A stretch of 64,000 bases of DNA from Trachelipus rathkii (Eukaryota; Arthropoda; Malacostraca; Isopoda; Trachelipodidae): the NCBI GenBank assembly GCA_015478945.1, contig JABUQX010007456.1, forward strand, positions 1-64,000, given 5' to 3'. The position numbers and the translations under genes were made by a program. The notes under the pieces were generated by a model. The model saw only the letters and a list, made by a program, of their open reading frames with translations, was not told the origin of the DNA and did no database searches. Below, piece after piece: positions 48,990-63,018 of this stretch; position 1 is the first letter of the stretch; every line of letters starts with the position of its first letter.

Positions 48990-51785
48990 ATAAATTATAT
49001 TAATAAAATGTTACTTATTTTCTTGTGTGGTACCTTATTTTTCTTCCTACAATCTGCCGTTTTCTTTATTATTAAGTAGCGGATATTCATATCACATAGC
49101 ATGAACTACTAGTCTTCTTGTCATAATAATTCATTACTTGAGGGCGCTCTCTAGTTGCACTCGACACTCGATATACACATACAGCACACGATTACTAGGT
49201 TAGAGGCGTTCACATAAATAAGGAGTAACGACCCCCCGACTGTGAGTACTCACGTTATGAACGTTCTATTGCTAGCCCCGACCATTAAGGCAAAGGGCCA
49301 TATAACAAGTTTATTACCACAATAGATACGTGAAATATACTATATTGATCCAATGATTTAATATAAACTAGCTCAGACAGAGGAGGACAATCTCCAACAT
49401 ACATATTTATACAGGACGTTGATGAGTCAAAATGAGTACAAGTCAAGTATCCACTGACGCATAGGCAGCGTATTTTGAATACCGCATAGTAGTGATATGC
49501 ATTTGGTTGGGCCGAGCTAACTAAAGTGACAATATGATGAGAACTTGGAAATAGATCAGTATCGCGCAGAAAATGATTTTACATCACTTAGAGTCACGCT
49601 TATTAGCTAATAACACATTGACCAATCGCTTCTCACTGTGTAGTTATCGTCCTCGTATCAATAAGCATATAGTTTTATATCCACTATGTGACCATACGTA
49701 CATCACTATACGGTGGCCGATACTAATGTCTCTGGACTCCTGATGCCTTATTAAAAGCTACAGCATGTTGGATTATCTCTAGGCGTGAGAATCATAATGC
49801 TAATGAGTATCACTTATAAATATTCATATTATGAAATCGTTGACTGAAGTAGATCGCGGGTAACCCGTAATTATTAGAGCCGATTATATCCTAATACTAA
49901 TTTCTTTAATTGATAACACTGGCTGGTCTACAACAATCCTAATTCATAGTAATAGAAAGTCAAGGCTGGCTGAGTTTATATCACAGAGCACGCTCCTGCG
50001 TAGGACGCTCAATATAGCTTAGCCCTATGCGTGAGAATAGACCTTAAATAGAATAATTTACATATATACATTTCCATCGAGATAGTTAGGCAAAGAGTTT
50101 GCTTATGTAGCCAATCTACGAGAGAATTATAATGCGTAGATTTTTGCACACTCTAAGATACTCTATATATTGAAGGCTTAGAGTGTACATAACCCTCACA
50201 CTAATAGAAGTAGTATTGAGTCTCTAGGAGCTACGGGGGCGTACGCTAGGCGCGCTCACCCGCCCATGCCGGGCCCCCGGGTCAGAGCGCCTACCTGCTA
50301 GTACCTACCAAACTGTATATCTTAGTACTACGGAAAGCCATTCTATCGTGCACTTTAGCTGTTATAGGGGTACTATCACTGCTTGAGCAAGAGTAGGCTG
50401 ACCTTAGATGCGAGTCAGAGAGAGAGTAAATTAACAGGTACGTTGAAGAATAATGTCCGCGCGAGAGACTGAGCCTAGGTACAGTGATAATTCTATGAGT
50501 ATAGGTATCTATATCAACCTAGTTACAACTAAATATATTGATACAGACTCTGGTGGTGATTATTAAATAGTATATATACCTTTCTTCACTCGCTCACATT
50601 ATATAGCCATGTGTCACAAGAAGTTGTCTATCGTCATGTGACTTATATAACATACCTATGTACCTTGATTATTCAGTTATGCTAAAATGACATATATTAC
50701 AGAACGCACTATTATATACCATATGATGATTACATGATCACGTGACACATGGTTGTCTGCGGATAAAATTAAAAACATAGGTAGATAGAGATAGCGTCTT
50801 CACATCGCATTTCTCTACTCGTATGACATTCTCACAACAAGCGAACGCTATATGCCTAAGTCACAGGGTCGATTAGAGAGCTATATACTACATATATCGT
50901 CTTATCCTTGCTGAGATAGATAATTTCCTTGACAAGTCATACGGTATAGCACTATCAAACTGGACCTTATTAGCTTCACTATCTCATACTAACGCAGTAT
51001 AATGCATGTATCGCATACAAAATGCAGCTTAATAGATATTGCTCAGGATGATGACAGTATATAGAGATCGAGAGAGCGATATATATTATAACCTGAGGTA
51101 CTTTTTCTCACGTACAAGCTAGCCCCTAGCCGCGCAAGGGTATGTACGCCACAGTTATAATAAGGTACTCAATCATCTGTCGCTATCTGTATATCATTAC
51201 CGTAATTACAAAACGTCGAATGAATTCGATTCATATTGATATTAGCGTCAAATACGGTCGACCCACCTACTATTAAACTACGTGGTTCGATGGTTAGTAC
51301 CGAGCTAATCCTGCTAACTATGGTAGCTATTTTGGGTCCCTCACTGAGAATGTAGTAGTAGGTAGCTCGAGAGAGATGAGAGAGTTGTACACATCTCACT
51401 ATCTTATCGCATACTAGACACTCCGTCACTCATAGTGCTACTCGGTACACAATAGGGGTGCACTCTTCTTCAATTCAGCTAATTTATGGTTTAGAATATA
51501 CATGAAATACAGAAACAGGTAACTTGCTACGTTTATCGTAGCTCACACGCTTCACTTATTTCTAATCGCATCCTACTTATCTATCTCTGAACCTATACCT
51601 CACTTATACATAATATTAGTTTTATTTCTAAGATTCAGTATAGCTTCAGCTCAACTGAGTAGATACTTACTGTATAGGCTTCGTGTTGAGTGTATAATTT
51701 ACTATATCTTTCTCATAATTATTTTGCCCTCACCTTCTTGAAATGGCTTAGGCAGCGTATGTAGTGGTAGTTAACTATGTAATAT
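48990..51785 (+). repeat. Repeat 'R', copy 2 (heavily degraded)
   Basis: Colinear with 33,956-36,592. Examples are GTTATGAACGTTCT at 49,254 (copy 1 34,152), TCTGGACTCCTGATGCC at 49,731, AATTATTAGA at 49,870 and AAGAGTAGGCTGACC at 50,390 (copy 1 AGAGTCACTGACC). The offset between copies falls from about 15.3 kb to 14.6 kb across 34.6-35.7 kb, so roughly 700 bases of copy 1 are missing. Differences are dominated by extra A, TA and GA insertions. An 86-codon minus-strand frame inside (51,169-51,429) has no counterpart in copy 1. Confidence 0.7.
50228..50292. other. Local GC-rich block
   Basis: GGGGGC, GCGCGC and a CCGGGCCCCCGGG palindrome-like stretch within R copy 2, absent from the matching point in copy 1. 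Confidence 0.6.
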
Positions 51786-51930
51786 ATATTATATTATTAT
51801 TATATATATATATATTATATATAATAGTATATATATATATATTTATATATATATATTATATATATAATATAATATATATAATAAGTATATATATTATATA
51901 TATATAATATATATATTATATAAGTATAAT
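51786..51930. repeat. Interrupted (TA)n block
   Basis: TA-dominated with phase breaks. Confidence 0.85.
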
Positions 51931-52790
51931 AACGGGCATAAGTACCGTGGAATATAGTATACATCTATCCCTTAAAAGAATTATATTTGAGATAATATAC
52001 TCTTTAACATATGTTACTTATTAATTTTATATATCGTCAAATATCTTAGTTGCCACACCGTTTATCTGAGAGTATACTAGAGAGTAGCGAACATATTGGC
52101 ATGTCAGAGAATATCACTTAGAATTGTTAAGAGTATGTGGCTTCTATATATTGTCAGAATATTTAGAGCGTCATTTCTCATCGGCTATAATACAGGATAT
52201 TTATTCATAGTGTATATAACCATTGAGTTGAAATTATTGCAAAACACGAATAGATAAATATACACCGTAACTGTTTCAGCATTGAAGAGTTATATATATT
52301 TTAATCCTAGACACAATCTACTATATATAAAGAACCTTCCATATGTTAACACATGACAGATAAGTAGTATATAAATATAAGTATATTAAATATATATAAT
52401 ATTATAGTATATAATATATATATATATATATAATATATATATATATACTCAAAAATAATTTATATAATATATATATATATATATGATAGTATATCAGCAT
52501 CTATAACGTACTGAGAAAGTATCATGAGTCATGTTAAGCTAGATTAAATCATATAACAGGCTACAGGAAACTATATAATCCATTATATTATTAAATCATG
52601 AGAGATACTATTTATTATACCATATACTATATTGAGCGATAATTTGAGAAAAAAAATGAAATAATAAAAACATCGCTTAAATAATTATAATATTGTTAAA
52701 ATGTTGAAATATATAATTTTTTTGAGGCAAATTGTGAAGATGCCTGAGCTTATAACTTACCCGACTCAGAGGGGCAAAGGAGTGGCCTAA
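51931..52790. other. AT-rich sequence without a gene
   Basis: Possibly a faint continuation of the copy 1 flank (36,691-37,000) up to about 52,210. TA-rich patch at 52,380-52,490. Confidence 0.4.
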
Positions 52791-52799
52791 ATTATGTTG

Positions 52800-53045
52800 A
52801 TTTTTTTTATATATGTTACATACGGACCGGACTATCCGCCACAGGGTAACACAAACGATGATAGAGTCGGGGTTTCTCTCTCGGCCCTACCGGGGGACGA
52901 CGGGGAAGCTCTCGTTCTCCCTGCTGTCCTCCGCGTCGGCTCGAAAGCACCACTAAGATATACCACACACACACACACAATACTAAAAACATTATAATAT
53001 TTTCCCCAAAAAACGGTATTTGGCGCACACCTTAGCATCTAGATG
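52800..53045. other. GC-rich island with (CA)n
   Basis: About 150 GC-rich bases (52,825-52,950) followed by a (CA)n tract at about 52,963-52,980. Frames on both strands are open for 65-70 codons because of composition; none matches a known protein. It could be an exon remnant or a promoter-like CpG island, but nothing decides this. Confidence 0.4.
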
Positions 53046-53880
53046 ATCTTGCTAGCTTTCATAGTCATTCACTAGATATCAGTGGACTATGATATGATTT
53101 ATATATGCTAATAGTAATTAATATATAAATAGATGATATATAAATCATAATTATTTAAGAATATAATAAATTCTTATTTAAGTTATGCATTTACTACGAT
53201 GTAAAGTAGTCAGTATATTCGGCTGAAATCACAAATGTTTATTATGATTTTATACTAGTAGACTGTTAATGATATTATATTGATTTTCTAAGTAAGCATA
53301 TTATAGATATGGCATAGATAATCTTCGGATGAATTAGTAGCTAATATATACTATATATATATATATAATATATTCGTTTGTCATATAGTGTTTATATTAC
53401 TATATATTATATATACTATTATATATATATATATTAATATATATATAGCTATATATAATATATATATATTATATATTATAATATATTATATATATATATA
53501 TATATATAATATATATTACTATTAGTCAACCGATTTCGTGTAATTGAAACAAGTATCATAGTTTGAATATTTTTTTAGTTTTTATTTATATATTGCTACT
53601 TAAAAGTGATACAAACAAAATGAATTTCAGTAGAGAGGTAACTGGAGAGTCATGTTATAAAAAACACACGGAATACAATCAGTACAGCAGATTAACGGCT
53701 AATTATACAGGTATCCTACTTTAAATATTTTTATTAACACTAATACTTACATAATATGCTCATATGGAGGAATACATCCGAGCATGATGGAGAAGAAGAT
53801 AAGATATACTCTTATATCAAGCATTACAATCATATAGACCATAAACACCGGGGGAATGACAGGATTATGTAGGTAATACT
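53046..53880. other. AT-rich sequence with (TA)n block
   Basis: TA-dominated block at about 53,340-53,520; otherwise unique and without a gene. Confidence 0.6.
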
Positions 53881-53969
53881 TCTTCCGCGTGCTCTCTGAC
53901 GACGAGTGGTCAACTAGGTCAGAGCGATACACCAGGGTACAGCCTCACGCGTGCTTATTGGTATTCTTG

Positions 53970-53999
53970 GTGCGCGGGGGTTCTCCGACCCCTGCGCAC
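53970..53999. repeat. GC-rich hairpin
   Basis: GTGCGCGGGGG (53,970-53,980) pairs with CCCCTGCGCAC (53,989-53,999) through one G-T pair, leaving an 8-base loop. It lies in a GC-rich patch (53,880-54,070). It is not a tRNA: no other arms are present. Confidence 0.8.
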
Positions 54000-54171
54000 T
54001 CTGTAAGACCTCTACTCAAGTGCAGAGAAGGTAATGGAAAACGTCCCCCCCTCATGTTATACCTCCGTCGTGCGCGAAGCCACGCTAATTCTTGCTATGC
54101 TATTTAATTCAGTGCAAATGGTCTTTTCAATCTCTATAAAGTGAAATAAATGAATTTAGTTCTACCAGAGA

Positions 54172-54510
54172 TTGAGCATCAGTGTGATAATACTAGGTTG
54201 CTCTGGCGATTGTAACGAGATATGTTACTTTTTGCTCAACGAAAAATATTTAAATATGCGAGTAGAGGATAAAGACACACCATGTTTTTGGCGTATTGTT
54301 ATATGTTGTCTACATCCTGATAGTCAAAAATATTTCACGATTACGAGCAATCTCGGCACATATACGTACACTTGTTTACCGATGGGGTTCGTTCTTTCTA
54401 TGATTTCATCTTATTTATTTCTTAAACCACACACACTCTCACCACCACAAAATAGATCGTTGTATATAGATTTTAGAACTCGACTTCAATCATATATTAC
54501 CATCAAATGA
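54172..54510 (+). pseudogene. Probable Ty3/gypsy reverse-transcriptase fragment
   Basis: In this 112-codon open frame residues 48-73 (54,313-54,390) read HPDSQKYFTITSNLG then TYTYTCLPMGF. This matches the reverse-transcriptase block of gypsy-type retrotransposons that follows the first catalytic Asp (pattern D-x-x-K-[TY]-x-F-x-T-x-x-G-x-Y-x-[FY]-x-x-[LM]-P-[FM]-G). A downstream RSLYIDF could be a damaged YxDD active-site motif but lies closer than usual. The first codon is TTG, so the frame's 5' limit is not a real start. The upstream catalytic region, RNase H, integrase and LTRs are not recognisable. It is a relic, not a working gene. Confidence 0.6.
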
Positions 54511-57500
54511 ATTTGACTCGGAAATACCTCATTTGAAGAAATAGGTTCGCCGTGTCATTACTGCACAGTATTCACATTGTTGAGTAATGGTATAGATATG
54601 TAGCAATAATATTTAACATGTTAAATAGTATAGAAGAGAATTCAATAACCTCGGGACGCAAGAGATTAGGCTATAATTTAGCACAAGTGTGAGCCTATAT
54701 TATTAATCGTATGCGGCTCGTGATCAGGCAACTTAACTCGCACCATGAATTTGAGTTACAAGATGAGGTAGAAACATTACTATATGATATATATACTATG
54801 CTCGTTTAGCTATCCACATCGTAATATGAATATAACTTCAAAATACACAGATTATAGAGCTTAAATTTATTCACAGGAAGGAAAATGGTCTTTACCTATA
54901 TATATGTACTATAAAGAATAATCGTAATCTATATAGGGAATATGTAGTCAGTTCCACTCACTTGAATTTTGCACGATGAAAAAACTAAAGTTCAAACCAA
55001 ATATATCTTTTTGATCGATAGTACAACGCAACACTAGTGATATCTCTAACTATTTACCAGTTTACTGCAGTCATGTGAGAGTCGTATGTGTATTACAGAA
55101 AAATGAGCAGATACATTGCGCTCTCTGTGTATTACGGTAAGAGTCAGACACACAGTGTACAAGAAACACTAATGAATTCAGCGAGCTGAAGTCGTCCGCT
55201 GCGTGTTTGAGACATCAAATAATAAAATTTTCAATTTAATCTTTGAGAACAAGTAATTGCTACACCATATCCTGACGTATGTCTAGCTTTGAGTAATAAA
55301 TGTAAATATTAACACCAGTGCTTGTATAGCAAAGTCAGGCACACGATGTGAGCGTTAGTGACACCGAACCGTAGGTCTAACTGAAGGTCGAGCAGCAGTG
55401 AAGTTTGAAATAGGATAAAGCATCACATAATAGTTATTCTTATTTTAAAGCGAGATTTGGTAATCATCTATTAATATTATCTAAATATATCGCGAAAAGA
55501 GGACAATTTAAATATTATTTGATATAGATTTAAAAACGTGATCTGGTCAGTACAGCTATGAGTTACGTGTCATTTAACCATAATTTTTGCTGATCTCTAT
55601 AACGTATCATATTATACGATATATAATTCTATACATGCTTTATGTAAGAGATTGTAGTATGTGTAATCTAGAGATACAACTTGTTCTCTCTATAACTCTG
55701 ACTAGTTGTTATTTTATTGTGAGAGATGATTATTGTAGTATGTGTCTGAGAGTGCAAGTCTGAATTCCATCGTAGCAAATAGCGTCGAGGTGTAGAAATA
55801 GAACATTTCCAATCTCTCATCTTGCACAATACGATCATTAGTAATAATTACAAGTTTCTCTCGAGCATATATACATATAGGTATCTTAATTTATGTTTTA
55901 TTAAAGAAATTGATTATTCAAGCATGTAACAGGTCTCTTTGCACAAGAATATATGAGACGTATTAGAGTATCTGAGCTTCTACATAGACATATACACACT
56001 CAGGAATCTTATTGCACGAGATAATATATGACGTGCCAATTATTGAATAGGGCATACTGACTATTATAGTAGCACTAATAACTCGAGATTAATAGCTGTC
56101 GTGTTCAAAGATATCTATAAGTCTAAAATTCACACTCTAGAGTATTTATTCTCGAGTAGAGAGAGCTTATAAACCTGATTTATTTTATATATGTATGGCC
56201 GAGTTAGAACGCTAGTATTTAAACCTCAAATGATTGTAAGTCACGCTAATTCTAATATCTTCAATATCGATGCATTATATCTCGATTCAAATTACATCCT
56301 TAGTTAATTGATCATAATATAATAATAATAATAATACAATATATATACAGCAATATAATATAATTTCATAGGTTTGGGCATCGTAATGTTATTATTTCCT
56401 ACGTTATAAGTATCATACATTGCTAATTATTTTTTATTTCGAAACATATATAATTTTATTTATGGAAAATCAAACATGATATTATGATTTTTTTATGCTA
56501 TAGAATGTTCACAATGTGATTATTAAATATGATTAGGTAAATCTTTTGTAATACTTTAGACATTATGTTCCTATTTATAGGTCATATAAAGTAAGGTTAA
56601 GGTATTGAGTTTGTTGATTATTAGGTGTTTGTAAGTTGTTTATGGGATGTTTTGGTGTCAGTGTTGTATTGTGGTCAGTGTATATGTATATGTTGGTGTG
56701 TTCTGAGTTCAAAATGATTATTTTGTTCTTCTTTCATCATTCTATATCGTATATATATATAATCGATAAACTGAGGTATATAAGTTCATGTATGAAGACA
56801 TACTCATTCTGGCGTTAATATTAATCACTATTGAGACACGACTGAGCGAATTGCGATATAGAAGAGGTTATAATCTATAAAAATGCGCACAGTAAAAATA
56901 AACACGGAGATGAGCTAATCTAGAGACAGTACAGTATTCGTTCTATCTGTTCAACCACGCGTATTATTTGTTTATATATTGCACAAATTACGTCACTTTC
57001 TGTAAATTATACGATAGCGATAGAGTTTTCAAATCTAGTGTTAATATACTATATTAGGAATGATCAAACACAAATACTATCTTATTTAGAGTTCTGAGAG
57101 AGTCGCTCGCTTTAGTATTGGTCCAACATTATGATTCTACAAGTGATTATAAGTTTTTTGCTATCTATAAATATCTGTCAGGTTGAGAAGCACTGAGAAA
57201 CTCGAGTAATGAGATGTTTTGCTGATATTTACACATAGAGAATGTATTAGCTACTAGAGTTTTATATCTTATTCTAATGAGCTTTTAGAGTATATTCACT
57301 TTCTTCATCATATGAGAGCGTTAGCACTCATTTTATTCCAGGGATGTGTATGACAATTGTCAGATGTCGTAGTAGGCTAGAGTCCTCGGGGACGTACTCA
57401 CGGTATCCTCCTATACGCAATTTGTCGTCATTACCCCTCGAGATGAAGATTACATCTAAATTAGTACCTATATATGCACTAAATGACGTACTACTCTCTC

Positions 57501-58425
57501 TTACATCAATATCTTAGAATTTATAAATATATGATCTAGAAACTCTTATTGAGTATTTGGAATAGCACACACATCTAAGTAAAACTTATATATTACCAAT
57601 TCAGAAATGACACTGAACAAATATCTCTCATTATAGTCTAAGGACGTTCAAATATAATCACTGAGTAATGTTGAATTAGAGTAGCGTCGTACTACTATCT
57701 TAGTCTTGTTTGTGAAAGATTGGAGGTTAGAGAAGAGATGCGTGACTCTTTAAATATGATAGAGTAAGAGTGTTATTAAGTTCTATGCTCGCGAGAGAGT
57801 GATCTACAAGTAGAAATGTCATACACATGGCGCACATAATGTTCTCTAGCATTCACACATATCACTGTCGACAAATTAAGGCAGACATTGCCTAAAACAT
57901 CTACATGTACATATAGTGATCGGTATCAGATTGACCCTATTTATGCGAGATAGACATCTTAATATACAACATTCAATGAGAAATTAAGAATTGTACATAT
58001 TTCTAAATATATCATAACACTTGTTCTATATGCTAACTTTGTCCTATAGTCAAAGAGTATCACATTAGACCCCACCAATAATGAAATTGTTTAACGGTGT
58101 GGCAGGAGCTTGGCACACAATGAGATGTTATGGATATTAATAAGAACTCATGAGTATGACGTACGTCTACAATATTATTCAAAAGACTAAAAACCAGAAT
58201 TTTCTCTTAATCTAAATCACACAGCAGAAAACCCCCCGTAGAGGACAAAACAACCTAAACATAAGGCCAAAGATCGTAGCCTGGCTGGGGATATGAACTC
58301 TGTAACCGATAGTTAATTTTTTTTTGACTTAGGGTCGACGCACGGCAGTTGAAGTGCTAGAAGAGGAACTTATCTAGGTAATTGAACCAGATGGATTGAA
58401 TCCGAACCTTAATCTTGGGACTTTG
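54511..58425. other. AT-rich sequence without recognisable features
   Basis: Same texture as 38-48 kb. Short frames only (for example 56,636-56,818 plus). No intact tandem repeat, RNA gene or further retrotransposon motif was found by eye. T run at about 58,317-58,325. Confidence 0.45.
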
Positions 58426-59555
58426 TCTCTCTATACTGTTAAATTTCCCATATAAACATAGTGTTGAAAAGTGTTACTTTATTTAGTTGTTCACTTTTGT
58501 ATTTCGGTTGCGAATTTTGTATGTTAATTTGCAAGAAAGTTAACTAAAATTTAAAATTGTTGAATATGCATACAAAGGCGTAATGAATACGATGGCATAA
58601 AAGTTTAAGCTTGCAAAGGGAGTCGCCGGAGGTCTCCGTTTCCCTTCGTTCCTTCTCAACCGTAACTCCTCCACAGGTTATAATTTATTCTTCAGCTTTA
58701 TAGGAGTAAGCAGGTGGCCGAAATCCACTAGTTTATATATATATATTATATATTTAATAGTAGTATATAATATTATATAGTTATATATTATATTATAATA
58801 TATATATACTATGTTGTTATTTTAGGCATTTTACGGCATTCAGAAAACATAAACCACAGTCCACTCCGATAGATTTATGGGAACTGGACAAGTGTGGATA
58901 GTTGTTAAAAATAAATCGATTAGTTGTAAATCGAGTATTTGTGAATACGATAAATTGATAAAAATAAAAAAATCGGTATAGTATGGGCTTATATAACGTT
59001 TATATTCATCATCCGATTGTTTAGTTACGTGAGTGATCGTAATAAATTTAGAAATTAAATGTAAAGTGATATGTTGATATATAAAATGCCAACAACTATT
59101 GGTTTGCTAATTTTTTTAACTGCGATTGCAAACTCATAATTTTTGGAAAGATAAGAGAGATGTGAAGAATGTTTAAAAGTACTGTTCAATATAGAGTATG
59201 AGAAAAATTTAAAATTTCTACTGCAGATGTGGCACTAGAGTTTGTAGTAAAAGTATAAGGCCAGTCTCAGCCCTAAATACTATATGGTTTTGCCAATAGT
59301 AGGTTATCATAGAAGGATCGAATTTGACATATGTACTTATTTTGTAGACAGATGGCAGCAGTAGCAAGGTTGCATTAGGCGGATGTGTATAGTCGCAAAA
59401 CATTGTGACTGGTTTAGTAAGTTTTACCGTGAGGCTATATATATATATTATATAATATATTATAGTATAATATATATAATCTATATATATATTATCTAAT
59501 ATATATATACTATAATATATAATATGATACTTACCTTTCGGCAGCTAACTAAACA

Positions 59556-60240
59556 GTCTATCAGTAAAACTTAGGGCTAGTTTTACAGCACAGTGATCAT
59601 ATAGGCTAGGCTATTTTTACGGCACAATGCGTGAATCAATAAATTATTGGGAGACAGAAGTAATCATTCACCGCCAGAGCTGACCATTTAATACAGGGAG
59701 TACCTCAAATCTAAGCATAAAGGCAGTCGCCTGTTTTCCCTACGCTTGCGCACGACTTGCAGGTCACGCTTACTCGTTACGCAAAGAAGTAGTAACTGCC
59801 AGCTTAACAGGGCAAGATCGATAGGTTTCCGTAGTAAGAGTACCGTTGGTAGAGCGGATACAGAAGGCAATAACGCTTGCTATCCCATTTCTAGGAGGAG
59901 TCTACGTTCGCTTGAGAATTGCAAGAAATCTACTCTCATGGAATTCACAGATTGCAATAGCACACTGCCGCTTGAGCGAAATGTAAAGCTTTTTATTCTC
60001 TGCCCTATTCTAAGAACGCGATGGCAAGGGTCCGCAATAGGGCGTAGCTACGCTGGAACAGCCTTTCTGCTTGCGATAAATGCTAGCACTTAAATGTTGG
60101 CCCCAGGTAAAGCTCCGTGGAGTATTACTAGGCTAACAAAATCTACACCGTACATAACTCAATTATATTCGGAGTTTGTTGCTCTAGGCGCACCGAGCAA
60201 GTTACGCCCTGCTTTGTGCGGCTAGTTATACAACACTGCG
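59556..60240 (-). repeat. Repeat 'R', partial inverted copy
   Basis: Reverse complement of the 35,310-35,870 part of copy 1. TATTCTA...GGCAAGGGTCC then GCTGGAACAGC near 60,007-60,063 correspond to the complement of 35,480-35,545. The 115-codon frame at 59,746-60,093 (plus) is antisense to R and unlikely to be a gene. Confidence 0.65.
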
Positions 60241-62289
60241 TTCAGGGCCGTAAGAAAATCGCTTTGGCTATAGCTATAATTATTTTTTACTCCTAATGTA
60301 CTCCTTAGGCAGTGAACCGTGCCGTGAGCGAATTGTATCCGTATGCTTCGTTATGAGATAGACATATGATACGCCGCTGAGATCTTACAGGCAGTGGTGC
60401 CAACATTTAGTGCTATCGCGAGCAAAATTGAAGAATTGTAAATTTGCAGAGGTCACATTCTTTTTATTTTTTTTTTTTAGCAGTTGATACCACCGCTTAC
60501 GGGGCGGAGCCCTAATCTAGGATGGGGTGTGCTCATTTTTTGTCTGAGCAATGACGTGAGCAAGCAGAGAGTACACACACATCAGTACGTCGCAGTGATC
60601 GAAGCGCGAGGATCTTTATGTTGATGAAGTAGTTGTATTTCTAAGTCTAATTCTTCTTATCTTCACATTAGGAAGCAGACGAACACTAATAATCATTAAT
60701 TTAATTATATACTATATATTATATATATATATAGTACGTATGAGTATATTTATATATATATACTCTAAATAGTATGGTTATATATGTATAGTTCAGCTAC
60801 TAATGGATGACAATGAATAAAATCTATGCCAACGGTAATTAGTGTCTTACATATCAATAACATCATGTGTGAACTCTCTTGGAAGCATTAGGAGGAAGGT
60901 GGACTTCCACAGCGACATCCCAAGAGTATCTCAATTGTTACTATCAGGTAATAGTTAAAACGTGCCAGGCGCTCAACGATTCAACGACGACACAATTGCT
61001 TTGAACCTCAGCATTCATGTGTAGCAACCGATTTACCTCAACCGAAACACTCCAGCTTCTCTCCCTCGTATTGTTTGACGTGCGACGCCGCGCGACGAAA
61101 AGACACAGAGTGGTGCCTGTGTACTCTCACGATGATGTAGATGTGGCATATGTGAATGTTGTACTGCACGACAAGTTTAGCCTCGTTGTGCGATTGTCCC
61201 CTACCTCTCTGCCTAGTTTTCATAGCCACCACTACTTCTTGTATGGATAAAAGAGATATTGCAGGCACCCATAATCCAGGCCAAATCGGCGGGGCAGAGC
61301 TTAAATAAAGACGGCGATTCCGAAATTGTTTCGTGATATTTAGAATATCTGATACTCGAGAGTAGAACGATCGTATCATACTAATCATAGCTTTATATAA
61401 GTCTACTATTAGCCTAGCTCAATACTCACTTATCATAGTATCAAATACTAAAAGGAGAGGAGAGTGGTATTATATAATGATAGATATTCTACATAATCAC
61501 CATAATTAGTATATATATCACAGTGTATATCACCAATTACAGGCGTAGGCGGATCAAATTAATTGATTTATAGATGGTCAGTCGTAGCACTAATTATAAA
61601 AGATGATAGAATTAGACTTAGAATAGACACACTCTGCTATCAAAACCTTGATTTATAGTTATTTCATCATAGGTTGCGTATAAACAAGCATTTGAAGTCG
61701 CTAATCACGTTTTAGTAGCAGGGAATTGTTGTAATCTCGTGTTACTATGGAGAACGTAAGTGATCACATTGTCTATTTACTAGTATCCATAACGATCAAA
61801 GTACTCGTAGAGAGTGACTTCTACAGCGTATAAAATCAGCCCCTCTTCGTTATGATAGTGCGGTTTATCGTAGTACGAGCACTAAAACATCGCTAAGAGA
61901 TATAGAGAGAGTGGCTGTCGAACAAGGTCAAACAAAAGACAAAAATAAATAATGAGTGAAATTAAATAAGACACTTTCTGAGACGATCTCGGCCTAAAAA
62001 TTCTACAATTTATTGCGTTTGTTATATAATAATGCCTACTGAGGTTGAGCTCCAGAGTGAGATCTAAAACTTTTCGTTTAATGGGCTACGTTTAAAACTA
62101 GGCTTAGGAAATCTCATCAATATACATGGCCTACTTGAGACAACTAAAATATACTAATTACAAACTAAACGAAGATACAAACTGATACTCATTCGTGGAT
62201 GCTTTTTCTTCACTCAAAGGACATTCAATCCTGCCGGTACAATAGGGATAAAAATACATTATGCTTGACTGAGCCCAAAGCATTTATTC

Positions 62290-62940
62290 TCTACCGCCTA
62301 ACCGAGTGTTGTATAACTGGCACAAAGCAGGGCAACCTGCGGTGGCTAGAGAACACCTCCAATATAATTGATTGTACTGTGCTAGACTTTTGTTGCCTAT
62401 AATACTCCAACGCGAAGCTTTCCTGTGGGAGCGCAACATTTAGTCTAGCATATCGGCTGAACGAAGAAAGTGCTGTTCCCAGCGGTAGTTACGCCTATGG
62501 ACGCCTGCGCCATCGGTACGAATAGCCGGCCGAGAATATAAAGCTTACATTTCCTCATCAACGAGTTTGCTATTATGCAAGGAATATCAGTATTTGCACA
62601 CATCTACAAGGAACTGACCTTAAAGTGGGTAAGAGCACGTATGTTCTCGGTATCCGCCTTACCACGGTACTCGGCTACTTGACGGAAAACCCCTCTCGAT
62701 CATGGCGTATATGCTGGCGGTCTACTCTTTTGACAAGAGTAGGGGCTAAGTCGTGCAAGCGTGGGAAAAGGCGACTGCCCTGTTAGTGCTTAGTTTGGGT
62801 ATCCTTGTATAAAATTCAGCTCTGCGGTGATAATAGCCATCTCTCCCAGAAATTATGACTCACCTTGTGCCGTAAAATTAGCCCTAGCCTTTATTGATCC
62901 ACCTGCTGCCGTAACACTAGCCCTAATTCTTTAATCTGAT
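62290..62940 (+). repeat. Repeat 'R', partial direct copy
   Basis: GTGTTGTATAACTGGCAC (62,307), AAAGCAGGGCAACCTGCGGT and CTGGCGGTCTACTC (62,715) follow 35,329-35,745 of copy 1 in order. Its differences from copy 1 are mostly short indels. Confidence 0.75.
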
Positions 62941-62964
62941 CGACTGTCTTATGGTAGTCTGTAC

Positions 62965-63018
<54 letters not shown>

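Noticed and set aside
51286..51300. GGTTCGATGGTTAG, resembling a tRNA T-arm or B box
   Set aside because: No paired arms around it and no A box at a suitable distance.
52794..53038. Genes on either strand in the GC-rich island
   Set aside because: Open frames overlap on both strands with no homology, and the C-terminal parts run into (CA)n.
53970..53999. tRNA-like arm (GGGGGTTCTCC)
   Set aside because: Only one stem-loop exists; there are no D or anticodon arms and no B-box consensus.
59746..60093. 115-codon open frame
   Set aside because: It lies antisense within a degraded inverted copy of repeat R and is not conserved in the other copies.
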